Assembly (NCBI GenBank): GCA_045536305.1
Contig: JAZSNH010000056.1
Coordinates: forward strand, 1-12,076
Length of the DNA: 12,076 nucleotides
Source: JAISGQ01 sp045536305
GTDB taxonomy: Bacteria; Bacillota; Clostridia; Oscillospirales; Acutalibacteraceae
Direction of reading: 5' to 3'
Shown here: piece after piece, positions 7,375-12,076 of the stretch
How positions within the stretch are numbered: the first letter of the stretch is position 1
Layout: every line of letters begins with the position of its first letter
The notes under the pieces: generated by a model
What the model was told of the DNA's origin: nothing
The model's input: only the letters and a program-made list of their open reading frames with translations
The model's database searches: none
Translations under genes and position numbers: made by a program

Positions 7375-8295
7375 TTACTGTGCAGGCTCTGCCACGGGCT
7401 CGTCCTCGTCGTCAGCTTCCATAATTATTGCAGCCTCGACAGGCTTTGGGTTGTTTGCAAGCCAACGGTTGTGGGTGACGATAAGGAAAACCAGTATGCC
7501 GATGCTTATCCACTGTGATGTGGAAAGACCGAGCCAGATGCCGCGATAGGTGTCTCCTCTTAAAAACTCGTCGAAAAAACGGATAAGTGCATAGGCACAG
7601 AAATAAATACGAATAAATGCGCCCTGGCGCCATTTCTGCCAGAAGAGACAAAACAATACAACGATCACTATACTGAGCATCAGATTAAGTCCTGCCTCAA
7701 GAAGCTGAACGGGAAATCTCACCGCACCGTTTGCCTCCGCAACAAGTGCATGCTTGTGATAAAAGCCCCATTTGCTCTCGATTCCATAGCAGCAGCCGCT
7801 GGCAAAGCAGCCTATTCTTCCGAACACATGGAACAGCGAAATCGCGGGCGCACATACATCAAGGTGTTCGCCCAGGTGAAAATGAGCTTTTTTGCTGTAC
7901 CACCATGCACCTGCCACACCGCCTAACAGACCGCCGTAAAAGACGATTCCGCCAAACATGCTGCCGAGCCTTTCAAAAGCACCCTTCGTGCCTTCTCTTT
8001 CGACTATGCGATCCCAGTTTTTAAAAAGCTGTATCATATCGGGAATATTCGTTATGGCATAAAGCAGCGATGCACCCAGCAAAACACCGATCAGCGCAGG
8101 AAGCGTTGCTGTAAGCAGAGTGTCCGCCGATACAGGACGCTTCGATGTAAGTCCTCTCTGTGTGTTTTGCCTGTAGAATTTCACCGTCAGGCGCGTCATG
8201 AACCAAGCCAGCGTTCCTGCCGTCAAAAATCCCAGAACAGACATCATTGCGTATACGGAAAACTCTTTTCCGAATATGAAAACCGAAGGAAACAT
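7375..8295 (-). CDS. lgt: Prolipoprotein diacylglyceryl transferase (Lgt) family protein, variant active site
   Basis: 306 aa from ATG 8295. GAAGAGG at 8304-8310 lies 8 nt upstream. A GTG at 8316 in frame has no comparable ribosome site and would add seven residues. The polytopic pattern and motifs are Lgt-like: FGKEFSVYAMM, FGGIVFYGGLLGG, LFHVFGRIGCFASGCCYG, RFPVQLLEAGLNL, RFFDEFLRGDTYRG and GLSTSQWISI. Classical Lgt moves a diacylglyceryl group from phosphatidylglycerol to the lipobox Cys of pre-lipoproteins in the cytoplasmic membrane. Here the essential His of G-x-x-x-H-G-G (E. coli His103) is Tyr120. The GRIGNFINGE signature is changed to GRIGCFASGCCYG (159-171), although Arg160 is kept. 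The C-terminal tail is acidic. It may be the cell's Lgt or an Lgt paralogue with another acceptor. It is the last gene of a minus-strand cluster with two small membrane proteins. Confidence 0.85.
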   Translation of the reverse strand: MFPSVFIFGKEFSVYAMMSVLGFLTAGTLAWFMTRLTVKFYRQNTQRGLTSKRPVSADTLLTATLPALIGVLLGASLLYAITNIPDMIQLFKNWDRIVEREGTKGAFERLGSMFGGIVFYGGLLGGVAGAWWYSKKAHFHLGEHLDVCAPAISLFHVFGRIGCFASGCCYGIESKWGFYHKHALVAEANGAVRFPVQLLEAGLNLMLSIVIVVLFCLFWQKWRQGAFIRIYFCAYALIRFFDEFLRGDTYRGIWLGLSTSQWISIGILVFLIVTHNRWLANNPKPVEAAIIMEADDEDEPVAEPAQ

Positions 8296-8331
8296 ACTGA
8301 AAACCTCTTCTTTCACCTGAATATTATCGTC

Positions 8332-8844
8332 TTAAAACCACTTCTGCAAAATCGCACTGATGTCAGAATCGGATATTCCAAGATTTGCCTTGATATATTT
8401 GCAGGCTCTGCCCAATTCGTGCTGGGAATTATCCACCACGCATCCAAAGGCGGAATATAATCCGTTGCATGCGCTCGCGATTATACACGATATTATCGAC
8501 ACAATGCCCAATGCGTATGCCGCCGTGGCAAAAGCTCTCATGCCAACTCCTTCGGGTATCTCATTTCGGCATCGCGAAGAAAGGAAAACAGCTATTATCG
8601 CTGTCACCAGACCGATCACAGACATGGTCACCGAGGCTTTTCCCACAAATGCACTGCCGATACACAAGCCTATGGAAACGACCGCGATAAACAAAGCCAC
8701 ACAGCCTATATATTCAGGTGTCTGCATGAATTTGTCCAAAGTCATCTTATTATAGGTCTTTGGGTCCTTCAGATAAGAGCCGCATTTCGGACAGTGCTTG
8801 TCACTGTCAAAGCATGACGTTCCGCACTTGGAACAGTATTTCAT
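8332..8844 (-). CDS. Zinc-ribbon small membrane protein (DUF4190-like layout)
   Basis: 170 aa from ATG 8844 behind AAAGGGGGAG (8851-8860, 6-nt spacing). Residues 4-22 form an N-terminal zinc ribbon, Cys4-x2-Cys7 and Cys18-x2-Cys21 (start MKYCSKCGT, later HCPKCGSYL). After a short polar linker there are three probable membrane helices (about 45-67, 72-92 and 108-130), then a polar tail ending ISDSDISAILQKWF. The segment SSRCRNEIPEGVGMRAFATAAY and the following hydrophobic helix align by eye with the neighbouring protein encoded at 8867-9238, so the two look like tandem relatives. Zinc-ribbon plus membrane-helix proteins of this sort are common in Firmicutes without a known function. It lies 22 nt after its upstream partner and 36 nt before the Lgt-family gene, so co-transcription is likely. 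Confidence 0.82.
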   Translation of the reverse strand: MKYCSKCGTSCFDSDKHCPKCGSYLKDPKTYNKMTLDKFMQTPEYIGCVALFIAVVSIGLCIGSAFVGKASVTMSVIGLVTAIIAVFLSSRCRNEIPEGVGMRAFATAAYALGIVSIISCIIASACNGLYSAFGCVVDNSQHELGRACKYIKANLGISDSDISAILQKWF

Positions 8845-8866
8845 AGCTTACTCCCCCTTTCGGAAT

Positions 8867-9238
8867 TTATCCGAGAATCACAGCATACTCCTGTGCAAGC
8901 TTGCATAAACAGCCGCTGATGCTCCCTACACACGCGGCAACCGCAACAGACGCAATAATTATGAGCATACATGCAATGTAGCCCAGTGTGGCAAGCGCTC
9001 TGGAATAAGGCAGCGAACCGCCTCTTTTTCTGACTCTTGAACACATGAACAGGCCTATCCATGCAAAAATTATCGCCGCTATGACAAGCAGTATCGAGAA
9101 AACAACAGTCTCAATAAGCATGACCGCACCGACAAGACACCCAACCGCGATGCCTGCCATAACAAGTGCGCCAAAGCCCGATTCCTTATGTTCAGGCTCG
9201 AGCTTTATATAGATCTTTTCATTATCATTCATTTTCAC
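8867..9238 (-). CDS. Small membrane protein related to the adjacent zinc-ribbon protein
   Basis: 123 aa if it begins at GTG 9238, which has AAGG at 9249-9252 (10-nt spacing). ATG 9232 in the same frame (121 aa) is about equally credible. A charged N-terminus (about 1-20) is followed by two closely packed hydrophobic segments (about 22-65), a basic loop CSRVRKRGG, and a final helix (about 85-110) rich in Ile, Ala and small residues. The loop-plus-helix segment SLPYSRALATLGYIACMLII matches the corresponding part of the protein at 8332-8844 (R-A-x-A-T-x-x-Y), but this copy has no zinc ribbon. No known family was recognised. First gene of the minus-strand cluster leading to the Lgt-family gene. 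Confidence 0.78.
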   Translation of the reverse strand: MKMNDNEKIYIKLEPEHKESGFGALVMAGIAVGCLVGAVMLIETVVFSILLVIAAIIFAWIGLFMCSRVRKRGGSLPYSRALATLGYIACMLIIIASVAVAACVGSISGCLCKLAQEYAVILG

Positions 9239-9265
9239 TCACTCTTTTCCTTGTATAATAAATAT

Positions 9266-9294
9266 ATTATAACTCAAAAACCATTGCATGGGAA
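9266..9294 (-). promoter_or_regulatory. Probable promoter of the 8867/8332/lgt minus-strand cluster
   Basis: On the minus strand there is a perfect TATAAT (plus-strand 9266-9271), and TTCCCA (9289-9294, 4/6 match to TTGACA) lies 17 nt upstream. A start about 7 nt downstream gives a leader of roughly 25 nt. The -35 is weak, so activator dependence is possible. Confidence 0.5.
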
Positions 9295-9363
9295 GTATAT
9301 TTGTTATTTTTTCCTGCAAAGCTGTATCGACCTTTTATCTGACAAAAATTTATCAATCTACTA

Positions 9364-9392
9364 TTGTAAATCGATGAAACATAGTGTATAAT
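9364..9392 (+). promoter_or_regulatory. SigA-type promoter of the 9449/9830 gene pair
   Basis: TTGTAA at 9364-9369, a 17-nt spacer, and a perfect TATAAT at 9387-9392. The leader to the ATG at 9449 is about 50 nt and contains GGAGGA at 9435-9440. The opposing promoter (9266-9294) is about 70 bp away. Confidence 0.7.
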
Positions 9393-9448
9393 ATATTCGA
9401 GTATATGAGACTGCATACAGCAGCCTCAAAGATTGGAGGATAAAAATT

Positions 9449-9811
9449 ATGTCAGCTCAAGATCAGGCATTTTTAAATGTCTTCGGTGTGTTCTTTAACG
9501 GAATAGGACTGTTTGCAGTTCTGCTCATTCTGTCTTATGCAGCACTCGCACTTTCCGTTAATTCCAGCGCCAAGGCACGAAATGTCGCAAACCGTCCGCT
9601 TTTCTTCGCAGCAACTCTCTTAGGCGGCGTTCCCGTTGCAATTATGTATTCCTGCGCAAAGAAAAAGCTCACCCGTACAGATGTGGTCAAGCCCTCTGCC
9701 GCCAAGCTGTGGCTTACAATTTCCATCATCCTTGCCGCTCTGAGCATAGTTGTATATGTTGCGGCGTATTTCTTCTACATTTTCGGACTTACCTCCGTTG
9801 TAGTTTATTAA
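9449..9811 (+). CDS. Small three-helix membrane protein, first of a tandem pair
   Basis: 120 aa from ATG 9449 with GGAGGA at 9435-9440. Three probable membrane helices: about 12-36, 50-67 and 86-114. A short cytoplasmic-type basic loop, CAKKKLTRTD, follows the second helix. Helix two carries LLGGVPVAIMYS, which matches FFGGIPAGIYFV in the next gene's product, and the two proteins share the same length and helix spacing. No family with known function was recognised. The gene reads from a strong promoter and is followed after 18 nt by its relative, with no terminator between. Confidence 0.82.
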   Translation: MSAQDQAFLNVFGVFFNGIGLFAVLLILSYAALALSVNSSAKARNVANRPLFFAATLLGGVPVAIMYSCAKKKLTRTDVVKPSAAKLWLTISIILAALSIVVYVAAYFFYIFGLTSVVVY

Positions 9812-9829
9812 GAAAGGAGTATCTTTATT

Positions 9830-10201
9830 ATGAATATACCGGCAGCAGCAATTTTTCTTGTGCTTTTTTATGTCCTGCTTTTTGTTGCGTCTTCCCTTTC
9901 CATCGTCAGCCAGATACTTCTTGGTGTAGCTGTCAACCGTGACGCTATTGCTCTCGGACTGCCCCAGGGAAAGGCCTTTGCCATTCTTACCGCATTTTTC
10001 GGCGGTATTCCGGCAGGTATTTATTTTGTGATCCGTTCCAACAAGATCATAAGCGAGGGCGGCGCAAATTTTGCTCCGTCTTCCAAGATGGCTCGCACAA
10101 GCATCACTCTTTATTTTATCAGTATCGTTCTCCTTATACTTTTCCTTTTTGGCTTCTTTAATGCTTTGATCTCCTTTATGGGTTATGCAATATATATGTA
10201 A
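9830..10201 (+). CDS. Small three-helix membrane protein, second of a tandem pair
   Basis: 123 aa from ATG 9830, with AAAGGAG at 9813-9819 (10-nt spacing). Helices at about 6-33, 47-68 and 92-120. Between helix two and three lies RSNKIISEGGANFAPSSKMA, the counterpart of the basic loop in the protein encoded just upstream. The shared G-G-(V/I)-P motif, loop position and size suggest an old gene duplication; identity elsewhere is low by eye. Function unknown. The transcript should end at the hairpin 10222-10258. Confidence 0.82.
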   Translation: MNIPAAAIFLVLFYVLLFVASSLSIVSQILLGVAVNRDAIALGLPQGKAFAILTAFFGGIPAGIYFVIRSNKIISEGGANFAPSSKMARTSITLYFISIVLLILFLFGFFNALISFMGYAIYM

Positions 10202-10221
10202 ATAATTAAGACACCGACAGC

Positions 10222-10258
10222 AATGACCTCCCGCCGAGCGCGGGAGGTCATTTTCTTT
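10222..10258. terminator. Bidirectional terminator between the membrane-protein pair and the ECF gene
   Basis: A 13-bp perfect stem (AATGACCTCCCGC at 10222-10234 with 10240-10252), loop CGAGC, and the T-rich tail TTTTCTTT at 10251-10258. It serves the plus-strand gene ending at 10201 and sits right at the stop codon (10257-10259) of the minus-strand ECF S gene. The A-rich side toward the minus strand is short, so it is weaker in that direction. Confidence 0.85.
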
Positions 10259-10784
10259 ATTCTTTTTTGCCCGACAATGCAAGCAGCTTTTCGAATACGG
10301 GCTGTAAAAACCACACGAATACAGCGTTTCCGAGTGCATGGAAGCCATCGAAGGTCAATCCCGATATCCAATAAGCAATAAAACCGCTCGTTCCGCCGTT
10401 TGCGGCAAAGGTGCGATATGAAAACAACGATATCGCAAAGCCGTACACAAAGCCCATGGCGGCACTCCAAAGCAGCATCACAAGGGGATGATGGTGTTTT
10501 TTTAACAGAATGCCCGACACCACCGCAATGACTGCCCACACAAACATCTGATAAAGCGACCATATCCCGATGCCCATTATCATATTTGTGACCGTAACGA
10601 CAACCACGGCAGATGCCGCACTGTCCCACAACCCTATGTATACAGCCATGAGAATGAGTATCACCGTAACGGGCTGGATATTCGGCAGTGCGCCCAGAGC
10701 CCAGCGCCCGACTATGGCAAGGGCGCAGAGCATACCGTCGAGAGCAATGCGTCTTACAGGGCTAAGCCCGTTGTTCCTTACCAT
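10257..10784 (-). CDS. ECF transporter S component, probable cobalamin (CbrT-like)
   Basis: 175 aa from ATG 10784. The protein is almost wholly hydrophobic with about six membrane helices. It carries segments I associate with CbrT-like ECF S components: LGALPNIQPVTVILILMAV near the N-terminus and MGIGIWSLYQMFVWAVIAV in the middle. Such S components bind a vitamin and are energised by a shared EcfA-EcfA'-EcfT module; none of those genes is in this window. The substrate assignment rests on context: a cobalamin riboswitch leads the operon and a DUF4430 gene is directly upstream. The start codon overlaps the upstream stop by 7 nt (ATGGTAA) and its own ribosome site is weak (GGAT), so translational coupling is likely. 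A corrinoid precursor is an alternative substrate. Confidence 0.85.
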   Translation of the reverse strand: MVRNNGLSPVRRIALDGMLCALAIVGRWALGALPNIQPVTVILILMAVYIGLWDSAASAVVVVTVTNMIMGIGIWSLYQMFVWAVIAVVSGILLKKHHHPLVMLLWSAAMGFVYGFAISLFSYRTFAANGGTSGFIAYWISGLTFDGFHALGNAVFVWFLQPVFEKLLALSGKKE

Positions 10785-11221
10785 TCTATTACATCCAGTG
10801 TGAATACGACCTTATCGCCCTGAGCGGGAACAAGAGCTGATGCGCCCTCCATAACAAGCTCATCGTTTACCGTAAAGGACCAGTAAAGATTTTCGTCATA
10901 GTTCTGTGCATGGCCGCCGATCGCAGTTATATATGCTCCGAATTCGCTGTTTTCGTAAACGACCTCAATATCCTTTTCTTCGAGTGCGGCAGTCATTGAG
11001 TCAATAAGCACAGTACCCTCAGGCGCCTTTACTTCGCCGTTGAAAAGCTCCTCGCCCTGCACCTTTACGCTGAGCGAATATGTGACCTGTACCTCATCGT
11101 TTATATCTTTTCCGCCGAATATATCTGTTTTTACGGCAATTACTGCAAAGACCGCAGCCGCGATCAGCACGACAGCAACGATGACATACAAAGGCTTCGA
11201 GATTTTTTTCTTGTTTTCCAT
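10778..11221 (-). CDS. DUF4430-domain extracytoplasmic protein
   Basis: 147 aa from ATG 11221, with GGAGG at 11231-11235 (9-nt spacing). A basic N-terminus and one membrane helix (about 9-29) act as an uncleaved anchor or signal peptide; there is no lipobox. Residues about 45-147 are a DUF4430 domain (PF14478), related to the C-terminal beta domain of transcobalamin and intrinsic factor. Family traits include EGTVLIDSMTAAL, FGAYITAIGG, the aromatic NLYWSFTVNDE and the closing GDKVVFTLDV. It lies outside the membrane and may present cobalamin or a derivative to the S component encoded immediately downstream. Ligand binding by bacterial DUF4430 proteins is inferred from fold similarity and recurrent linkage with B12 transport, not read from this sequence. 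Confidence 0.88.
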   Translation of the reverse strand: MENKKKISKPLYVIVAVVLIAAAVFAVIAVKTDIFGGKDINDEVQVTYSLSVKVQGEELFNGEVKAPEGTVLIDSMTAALEEKDIEVVYENSEFGAYITAIGGHAQNYDENLYWSFTVNDELVMEGASALVPAQGDKVVFTLDVIEW

Positions 11222-11267
11222 AGCTTTTTACCTCCAAATGAAAAATATGCCGCAGAAACAACTCATT

Positions 11268-11304
11268 AAAAGCGAGCATCTCCACAGCTAAAGCAGCCTG
11301 ATGC
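11268..11304 (-). promoter_or_regulatory. Candidate expression platform hairpin of the B12 riboswitch
   Basis: On the minus strand GCATC (11300-11304) can pair with GATGC (11276-11280), with additional imperfect pairing inside, and a short CTTTT lies downstream (11268-11272). A second small hairpin just upstream, TGCG...CGCA, uses part of the same left arm, so the two would exclude each other. This is read by eye. The U run is only four bases, so it may not be a true terminator and control may instead be at the ribosome site. Confidence 0.3.
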
Positions 11305-11364
11305 GAAACCAAAACGCACAAGCCTGTTATCTGGGTATAAGTGAGAGCAAAAATCCGTACTTCA

Positions 11365-11537
11365 CAAATAATCACACTGGGCAAGGTCTCCCGGCTTAGC
11401 TTCACTGCACCCTCCGCGTCTTCCCAAAGTCTTCGCTTCAGTGACGTAATACGGCGGCGCTCAGCTTCACGGTGGCGGCTTCCGCGGCGGCATTTCACCA
11501 CGCTTCCCTTTTCCCGATGCTCCCCGAATATTCATTT
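11365..11537 (-). ncRNA. Cobalamin (B12) riboswitch
   Basis: Read on the minus strand, the conserved parts of the cobalamin aptamer occur in order: GGGAAGCG (11501-11508), GGTGAAATGCC (11489-11499), GCCGCCACCGTGA (11467-11479), GTCACTG (11439-11445), GGGAAGACGCGGAGGGTGC, and the B12 box AAGCCGGGAGACC followed by TTGCCC (11379-11397). A promoter lies directly upstream and the DUF4430/ECF S genes downstream. Binding of adenosylcobalamin or another corrinoid is expected to reduce expression of the uptake genes. Boundaries are approximate because stem P1 was not resolved. About 140 nt separate the B12 box from the start codon and should contain the expression platform. Confidence 0.9.
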
Positions 11538-11543
11538 TTCACT

Positions 11544-11572
11544 ATCTTACCACTCTTTTCTTTTATTGTAAA
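11544..11572 (-). promoter_or_regulatory. SigA-type promoter of the B12-riboswitch operon
   Basis: On the minus strand, TTTACA (plus-strand 11567-11572) and TAAGAT (11544-11549) are separated by exactly 17 nt. Transcription would begin near 11537, immediately before the riboswitch core. Confidence 0.7.
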
Positions 11573-11593
11573 GCAGAATTAACATTATTTTTA

Positions 11594-11653
11594 TTGAAAA
11601 AGGGGATGCATAGAATTATAATGAAATGCAACATCAAAACCGTTACGGAGGAT
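11594..11653 (+). promoter_or_regulatory. Strong SigA-type promoter and ribosome site of the right-edge gene
   Basis: TTGAAA at 11594-11599, a 17-nt spacer and a perfect TATAAT at 11617-11622 make this one of the best promoter matches in the window. GGAGGA at 11647-11652 precedes ATG 11659. It is divergent from the B12 operon promoter, with only about 21 bp between the two -35 boxes. Confidence 0.78.
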
Positions 11654-11658
11654 AATCC

Positions 11659-12076
11659 ATGGCGCAGAATAGATTTTCACGTCACTTTGATGACGGTAAC
11701 AATACAGAAGAAATAAAAAAGAACGGTAAGCTGGGCTCTTTTGCCGCTAAGGCAAAGGGCACGCTGGGCAGTGCCGCAGAAAATCTGAAGAGCGTTTTTT
11801 CAAAGGAGCGCAAGGCATCCCGCACAGCCGAGGCCGACGCGCCCTTTATGACCCCCGAGGAGCTTTCGCCCCCTGCACCATCTGCACCTTATACCCCTCC
11901 TCCAATGCCTGCAGAAGCATCCGAGATGTCAGTTTCCGCCCCGACGCAGCGTTTTCGTCCCGCGGCGCAGAACAGCGAGCCCGATCTTTTTGATGATTTT
12001 CAGCTCGATATGACTGCACCGACAAAAGCGGAGACGATGCCCGATGAAGTCGGAGGCCAAGCGGTCTTAGGAAGAC
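11659..12076 (+). CDS. Unrecognised Pro/Ala-rich protein, N-terminal part only
   Basis: An open frame from ATG 11659 runs uninterrupted for 139 codons to the window edge, so the C-terminus is missing. It begins MAQNRFSRHFDDGNN. A Lys/Ala-rich helical stretch follows (about 20-53, with GSFAAKAKGTLG and NLKSVFSKERK). Then comes a low-complexity region rich in Pro, Ala, Ser, Glu and Met (APSAPYTPPPMPAEA), then DLFDDFQLDM. There is no signal peptide or membrane helix in the part seen. The visible portion looks disordered, so any folded domain would lie beyond the edge. I do not recognise the family. The strong promoter, good ribosome site and consistent coding character make it a real gene. Confidence 0.8.
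   Translation, partial: MAQNRFSRHFDDGNNTEEIKKNGKLGSFAAKAKGTLGSAAENLKSVFSKERKASRTAEADAPFMTPEELSPPAPSAPYTPPPMPAEASEMSVSAPTQRFRPAAQNSEPDLFDDFQLDMTAPTKAETMPDEVGGQAVLGR

Noticed and set aside
9620..10348. A 242-codon open frame on the minus strand
   Set aside because: It runs antisense across both well-supported plus-strand membrane-protein genes and their terminator. Its translation is Lys/Cys/Tyr-rich with no domain, and it has no convincing ribosome site.
11094..11501. A 135-codon minus-strand frame across the DUF4430 start and the riboswitch
   Set aside because: It would translate the structured riboswitch RNA and shows no family resemblance; the DUF4430 start with GGAGG is clearly better.

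Overview
This window looks like chromosomal DNA from a gut-type Clostridia (Oscillospiraceae or Ruminococcus-like). The base composition is moderate. Most genes have strong AGGAGG or AAAGGAG ribosome sites and SigA-type promoters with 17-nt spacers. The families present (cytidylate kinase-like kinase, TraB/GumN lipoprotein, Lgt variant, B12-riboswitch/DUF4430/ECF S component) are typical of that group. No rRNA, tRNA, CRISPR array, transposase or phage gene was seen. The organism call is an inference from gene style only.

Layout. (1) 99-2957, minus: a 952-aa exported, membrane-anchored surface protein with a possible NPCBM-like module, a C-type-lectin-like domain and an LCAT-type alpha/beta-hydrolase that lacks its nucleophile. 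(2) 3171-5147, plus: divergent from it, a TTG-started 658-aa protein with an N-terminal TIR domain and a very long disordered tail. (3) 5308-7321, plus: a probable three-gene operon of XRE-type regulator, cytidylate kinase-like P-loop kinase and TraB/GumN lipoprotein, with a clear promoter and terminator. (4) 9238-7375, minus: two related small membrane proteins (one with a zinc ribbon) followed by an Lgt-family protein with an altered active site. (5) 9449-10201, plus: divergent from (4), a second pair of related small membrane proteins. (6) 11572-10257, minus: promoter, cobalamin riboswitch, DUF4430 protein and ECF-transporter S component, overlapping by 7 nt. This is a recognisable corrinoid-uptake unit. 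(7) 11659 to the right edge, plus: the start of an unrecognised, Pro/Ala-rich protein behind a near-consensus promoter.

The best-supported functional unit is (6): the riboswitch senses cobalamin and controls an extracytoplasmic DUF4430 protein and the membrane S component. The S component would need an EcfA/EcfA'/EcfT module encoded elsewhere. The most unusual items are the pseudo-hydrolase lectin protein paired divergently with a TIR protein, and the Lgt homologue lacking residues considered essential in classical Lgt. The two back-to-back pairs of duplicated small membrane proteins are an uncharacterised locus.
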